The position numbers and the translations under genes are program-made. Positions 59,019-64,000 of a stretch of 64,000 nucleotides of DNA are shown here, piece after piece. Source of the stretch: Aplectana chamaeleonis (Eukaryota; Nematoda; Chromadorea; Rhabditida; Cosmocercidae); assembly GCA_029168955.1 (NCBI GenBank), contig JAPDOI010000957.1, positions 1 to 64,000 on the forward strand. Reading direction: 5' to 3'. The first letter of the stretch is position 1, and each line of letters starts with the position of its first letter. The notes beneath the pieces were generated by a model that made no database searches, was not told the origin of the DNA, and worked only from the letters and a program-made list of their open reading frames with translations.

Positions 59019-60329
59019 TAGCAGTGTATTCAAACTGGTTTTTCTTTGCAAATAAAGGTTTGTCACGGGCTCTTTCGACATTTCCGTTCACCAAGGAGGT
59101 CAAGCTTTATAAAAAAATGACAAAATAATACATGGTTCTCTGCGCGGACGATGTCTTCAGAGATTTTGGGATGCTGAACAGGGTTTTGACCTTTTTTGAT
59201 GATTTGAAATGGTTCATGGTGTTAGGTTGATCTCAAAAGCTGTTGTTATGTTGGGTTGTCATTAGGATTACATTTGGTCAATGTTTCAGATTTCGGAATT
59301 GCGTTTGCTCATGTGAGGTTTAGGGTCATTAACCATCAAAGCTCAACTAAATATTCTTGGATAAGGGCGAGCAGACCTCGTGGCCTGTTTGCCCTTGTTC
59401 AAACGAGAAACCCTTGCACGAAGTTCAGGCCAAATCGTTTGCAGCCCTCTACAAAAACCTAATATAAAACTCAAACAGACCAGTAATTCACCTGAAACCC
59501 GATGGCTTGAAAACGGGCATGGCTGAAGCGCAACTCACTATGAGGGACACAGCTGACAGGAACAAATGGCGAGCAAAGTACAGAGGCGGACCCCGCGAAC
59601 TCGTCGGACAGACGCTAGGAAGAAGAAGAAGAGACCAGTAATTCATCTGTGTTAATCTCTCGAAAGCTAATGAATCGAAATAAGACTCGTGTTCATCATC
59701 AGAATTTACAGTACGGGTGGGGGCATTTTCGGAGAATATTTTGTTTGCTATCACTGAGCTTTGAAGGTATAGTCCGTATGAAAAAACCGCGGCTAAGATT
59801 TTTGTAATTGTGAAGAGCAAATTATGATCATTAGACTGACAGATCATATTCTCCTGGCCATGCTCGACACTCGAAAAAGGTATAGCCGGCCGGCCTACCT
59901 TTAAACCTTTTCAACTTTTACTGAAAATGTTTGACACAAAGATTCTTTCTCTTTAACAGGCATAATTTACTCAAAATAAGTCCAGATATAAACTTGGATG
60001 ACAGTCAATCAAGAAACAGTGACAGTTTAAATAGGTCACGTGTGCGAATTAGACACTTCTGTGAGTGCATTCGAAGGCTAAGGATATCCTGAGTAATGGA
60101 TCTGGTAACACAGAAATTGATGAAGAATGATTGCAGGTGAGTCATTTTCCTGATGAAAGAGCGGCTGCACCTTCACAAAATATTCAGCCAGTTTGGAGAG
60201 GAATGCAATATATTACAGCAATATGTGGGAGCTTTGTCCAACAACGGGGTGGCGAAAAAATCCGCATGTTCGTCAAAATTTTGTCTACCCAGATATTCCA
60301 ACACCTTGGGGAAAAATAAGGAGCGGTAG
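59019..60329. other. Upstream region; weak non-LTR-like remnant at about 59520-59640
   Basis: The plus-strand frame at 59519-59641 reads MAEAQLTMRDTADRNKWRAK and then YRGGPRELVGQ, ending in a GAA-rich tract. An A-x-D-R-x-x-W-R ending and a short simple-repeat tail are seen at the C-terminus of some RTE-type elements. The match is short and uncertain. Nothing else was recognised. Confidence 0.3.
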
Positions 60330-60822
60330 TAATCTCAATAAACCTCGATAAAAATCGCTTTTCTGTTTTTCTGCCTATCTTGAAACCGGTCCCATTCTGA
60401 TTCCAATGATGCTTCGGGAATCGTACAAGAACTTCTGGGCATGGAGTTATGGTCCCTCAAAAATTGAGCTAGGGAAAATGGTGGACGAGTTGTCCGAGGC
60501 TTGTAACTTCCGTCTTTTGCAGCCAATGTGTGCGAGCTGACCTGAGTAAAGAGAGAAGTTGAGAATGAAGGGAAGAACGGGGCTTCTGATCGGAAGCCAT
60601 CGCTCAACTCAGGATCTCGAGTGTTCCTTTGTTCACGTCGAAGGGCGGGAAGAGGCGGGACTTGCCCACAATGGCGGGGTTTTCCCACTTTTCTGAGCCG
60701 TTTCGCGGATCCTGGGTAGCTTTTCGTCCCGTTTTTTCGACGCTGTTCTGCTTCTGAGAGCCACGAGAAGCGTTTGTCATGGAAAGTTCGAGGATGAAGT
60801 TTATAGCGAACAGTGCCTTTAA
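60330..60822. mobile_element. MITE of the B/C group
   Basis: The left part resembles the inverted interior of family C (TTTTTCTGCCTATCTTGAAA, GGTGGACGAGTTGTCCGAGG). The right end has a family B type terminus (TATAGCGAACAGTGCCTTTAA). The ends therefore come from different subfamilies. Confidence 0.6.
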
Positions 60823-60824
60823 GC

Positions 60825-61001
60825 ATGGCGGCTATCCTCGAAGTTAACTTTGAGGTTGACGGCTTTTCGAAGGATCGGTATTTGGAGAACTTTGGAGTCC
60901 CTGATCATATTCTGCTGAAAAAGATTGGTGCGTCCGTGGACCCCTGTGGACTGCTTGCTACCATCGATATTTTAAAGCTCAAACATTCCCTGTTTGCTTG
61001 A
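60825..61001 (+). pseudogene. Possible BEL/Pao retrotransposon polymerase fragment
   Basis: The frame from the ATG at 60825 reads FSKDRYLENFGVPDHILLKK and then IGASVDPCGLLATIDILKLK before a stop. I-L-x-K-I-x-S-x-Y-D-P-L-G-L-L-x-P is the well-known block downstream of the RT in BEL/Pao elements. Here Y-D-P-L appears as V-D-P-C. It is too short to be functional. It could instead be an unrelated small ORF. Confidence 0.35.
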
Positions 61002-61572
61002 TACTCCATCATTAAAAAAAAACTCCGATGTTACTAGGATTATAACCTGCATGTTTTCACACCACCAACCCTCCCATGTGGACATGGATGTTCCAGTCTA
61101 GACCAGCACATCAGTTGAGTTTACGGCAACAGACTGCACTTGTTGAGGAGTGCACGGACGACGAATGCGAGTTAGAAAGAAAAGTCCTCCTGAGGACTTT
61201 CTTCTCTAAACAGCATATCACAGTTCTATCGGTCTGTTTCTGAAGAAGAAGATTTCGATCGCTTCATTATAGAATAAAGGGAGCATGAAGTCGGTCGGTC
61301 AGTTTCGATGCGTGTGCTCTATCATGCACAGAAACTGCCCGGCCAACATCATTCTGCTTTCATAAAAATGAAATCCTTATTCTTGTTCTCGCAGGAACAG
61401 ATTTTGATAAGCTCCTATTGCTTGTGTATATAAGCACAGATCGAGAAGGTTGGTGAACAGAACTGGATGATTGCTCTGGATGAGTCATAGAATGGAAGAA
61501 AGGAAGCCGGAAAGGTAATGGTCTGGAGACAACCAAGTTAATCCGCCAGTAACCTGCCGGTTAGACACAAGA
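61002..61572. other. Nothing assigned
   Basis: No coding frame or repeat family was recognised. TCCTGAGGACTTTC-type and GAAACTGCCCGGCC-type words form only short local inverted matches. Confidence 0.35.
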
Positions 61573-62012
61573 TTAAAGGCAGTGTTCACGAAAAATTTCA
61601 CTTCCAATATCTCCACGATTTACAGAAGGTCTGGTGCCCTATATAGCGGTCTGGTGCCCTATATAGCGAAGCACGCTTGAAAAGGACGCGAAAGTCGCGT
61701 TTTCGAGCCAATATAGGTCCTCCCTTGTTTACGTTGATTTTTGAGCGTGGAGGAATTGACCGCTATGAAGAATGATAGCATTCAATGCATATAAGCTCTT
61801 CCTTGACTTAATCATTCCTGTAATCTGAGTCTTCATTTGTTCATATCAAGGGGGCGGTTCTGGTACACTTAAACGCTTGTTCGCAGCCGTTATTTTGTCA
61901 CTCCTGGTTCGTTTTCTACCGTTCTCTCGACACTGGGAACCTAGGGTCCTTCTCGCCTATCATTTCACCGCGGAAAGTCACCGATGATGATCATCGTAAA
62001 CGCTGCCTTTGA
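61573..62012. mobile_element. Family B MITE, first of an inverted pair
   Basis: The left end is TTAAAGGCAGTGTTCACGA and the right end is TCGTAAACGCTGCCTTTGA. Its right about 160 bp are the inverted copy of the start of the next element. It contains a perfect 20-bp tandem duplication (GGTCTGGTGCCCTATATAGC at 61628 and 61648). Confidence 0.7.
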
Positions 62013-62054
62013 ATCCTGATTATTGCTAGCTAATCATTGTTCTTAACCACGAAT

Positions 62055-62532
62055 TAAAGGCAGCGTTCACGATGATCATCCTCGGTGACTTTCCACTGTG
62101 AAATGACAGGCGAGAAGGTTCCTAGGCTCCCGGTGTCGAAAGAATGGTAGAAAACGAGCCAGGAGTGGCAAAATAGCGGCTGCAAACAAGCGTTTTGGTG
62201 TTCCAGAACCGCCCCGTGCTCCAGGTCCGCCCCCTCGAAGTGAACAGATGAACACAGATGAGCGATGGTTTGCTATCAATAGCCCCGTTCTTCTATTCAT
62301 TCTCAACTTCTCTCTTTACTCAGGTAAGCTCGCACACATCGGCTGCAAAAGACGGAAGGTACAAGTCTCGGACAACTCGTCCACAATGCTTCCCTAGCTC
62401 TGTTTGAGGGGTCATAACTCCGTTTCCAGGGGTCTTGTACAACTGCAGAGACATCATTGGAATCAGCATGGGACCGTCTTCAAGATAGGCGGGGAAACAG
62501 AAGAACGATTCCTATCGTGAACATTGCCTTTG
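62055..62532. mobile_element. Family B MITE, second of an inverted pair
   Basis: The left end is TTAAAGGCAGCGTTCACGA and the right end is TCGTGAACATTGCCTTTGA. The interior has ACAAGTCTCGGACAACTCGT. Separated from the previous element by about 42 bp, it forms with it a foldback of about 160-bp arms. Confidence 0.7.
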
Positions 62533-62650
62533 AAACTAAATTACTACCACCCCTGGGAACGCTTAAGACCGTAAAAATTTTTTGATATTCGCTTTTCAAT
62601 CCACGAATTTAGGATCAAGAATCGGAGAGTGACGACCCTTACCGTCCCAT
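62533..62650. repeat. Copy of the 41264-41385 segment
   Basis: ACTAAATTACTACCACCCCT through GAGTGACGACCCTTACCG. It has the same position relative to a family B end as at 41264. Confidence 0.6.
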
Positions 62651-63599
62651 AATCGGACACTGATCCCAATCATACTACGCGAAAATATGTCACCGAATGA
62701 GCAATAAACTTTTGCTAACATCAAAACCGAAGCAGATGGATAGCTCATCGTAAGAATGTGAACATGGCAAAACACATACTCATCTGAAGACCGCAATGGA
62801 TTTTTTGCGACGTCTCATTGTTCTACACAATTAAAGGGAAATGAATAAAGGGATGAAATGGCAGTCCATCGCTGATTACATTACGTAGCAAAGTGGAAAG
62901 GACGTGAGGTTCATCTGCGGCTCTTTGCCTCTCTCTCAGTTTCGTATTCTCCTTCTCAAGGTGGGCGGGTAGGAATGCCGGGGGATAAAAGCAGTCAATG
63001 TGAGATAGAGTTTATCAAAGACGGAATGGAACGAACTCTGCGAAGAGCCTTGTATGTGTCGCATACAAGTTGTGTTCGGCGATGGAAAAAGTTTCTGCTA
63101 AATGTTTTCAAAGAAACCCTTGTTAACCTTTTGATTCACAACCACGTTAGTATTGTGATTAGTTGAAAATGGAAAGAAAATTGGTAAACACTAGAAGGGT
63201 CCAGTGAATTAGCAGAGCGTCCAGACAAAACCAAAAAGTATTGGGTAGAGGCAGAGTTACTGCAGCTTTTCCGACAAGCGTTTTCTTCTTTCATCAGATT
63301 GCTTTGATAAAGTGTAATAATGCAGCCGGAACCACGTTAATTTCTCGATTGAACGCTGTTTGCAGATTCACGCAAAACTCAATCATGTTGGAATTTGGCA
63401 TTTAAATACGAAGTGTATCGCTTGATGCATAATTATTGCAGTTTTTGTAACCGGAAAGATGTTTTAATGATCACTTCAAAACGCTGTCATCATCCAATCT
63501 AACAAACTGCTCGTAAGAACTGCTTCGCTTTTTCATGGCAGACGGTCACAGGGTCAGGCACAGCGGTGGTCCGGGTCGTCCTGAACAACGACCCCCCTC
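62651..63599. other. Nothing assigned
   Basis: A 63-codon ORF at 62975-63166 (plus) has no recognised motif. No repeat copy was seen. Confidence 0.35.
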
Positions 63600-63800
63600 C
63601 TGACAAGGGAAGTATACAAAGCGTAGGTCGGATCTGCCAAAGTATCTCTTGTGGCTCAATAGTGAAACTACGCAGTATCCCGCCCCGAGCCGCAGGTTCC
63701 AAGAAGTTACAAGCTTAAAAAGCTCATTTTTTGTGCTTTTTGTAAATTCCAAAAAGCGCGTTAGTCTTCGGAAAATCCGGAAACGGACCTCATAAAAAAA
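63600..63800 (+). repeat. Dispersed repeat D, copy 3 (truncated)
   Basis: It matches the first about 200 bp of repeat D (TCTTGTGGCTCAATAGTGAA, GGTTCCAAGAAGTTACAAGC, GGAAACGGACCTCATAAA) and stops at an A-rich tract. Confidence 0.6.
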
Positions 63801-64000
63801 AAACGAAAACGTCGGACAGGGAACGAGATTCTCATTGCGTAAAATAGCGCGTTTGAGCCTGCAGACTGCAGACTCATCATTCATTCCACGCCATGAAGAA
63901 AATTATTCTCATTTAAATCCTGGAAACCACGTGATGGAACCCGAGTGTGTTTGAAGCGATACTGGGCTGACATTCTTTACAAAGGATAAAATCTCTTCTG

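Overview
The window looks like a stretch of a nematode genome, probably clade V (Rhabditina/Strongylida). It carries the first three coding exons of a hemicentin gene (C. elegans him-4) on the minus strand. They were identified from the VWA-domain sequence and from exon phases that join exactly. A TTTTCAG acceptor lies 4 bases upstream of the start codon, as expected for spliced-leader trans-splicing. No other intact protein gene could be supported. No rRNA, tRNA, CRISPR array or bacterial feature was found.

Gene layout (minus strand): exon 1 at 56175-55926 (signal peptide and start of VWA), intron 1 of about 6.45 kb, exon 2 at 49472-49368, intron 2 of about 42.2 kb (49367-7140), exon 3 at 7139-7015, then intron 3 running off the left edge. 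The three exons total 480 nt (160 codons) with compatible phases. Nearly everything else in the window is repeat DNA inside or around this gene.

The dominant object is a minisatellite of about 27 kb (8011-35015) inside intron 2. It is built from about 1,290 units of 21 bp, mostly as 42-bp dimers, with higher-order blocks of 0.75-2 kb. Because 21 is a multiple of 3 and the unit has few stops, it throws up huge overlapping ORFs on both strands (up to about 1,500 codons). I regard these as artefacts. The array starts directly against the terminus of a TTAAAGGC-type inverted-repeat transposon (7938-8005).

To its right, still in intron 2, lies a 3-kb/3-kb inverted repeat (35661-38661 and 44747-47711, 6.1-kb spacer). 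Each arm carries the remains of a Penelope-like reverse transcriptase with a YMDD box. A third copy lacking the RT part lies upstream of the gene (57548-59018). The rest is a mosaic of small non-autonomous DNA transposons and fragments: palindromic MITE families with TTAAAGGC-like ends, a hAT-like element with an 8-bp duplication nested in a palindromic MITE, a TTAA/CCC piggyBac-like element, two blocks of a 42-bp AT-rich satellite, and fragments of mariner, non-LTR and BEL/Pao-like elements.

In short, the window is one developmental extracellular-matrix gene whose 5' introns have been inflated by tandem arrays and foldback elements. All family names rest on motif reading and memory of the families; no database search was run.
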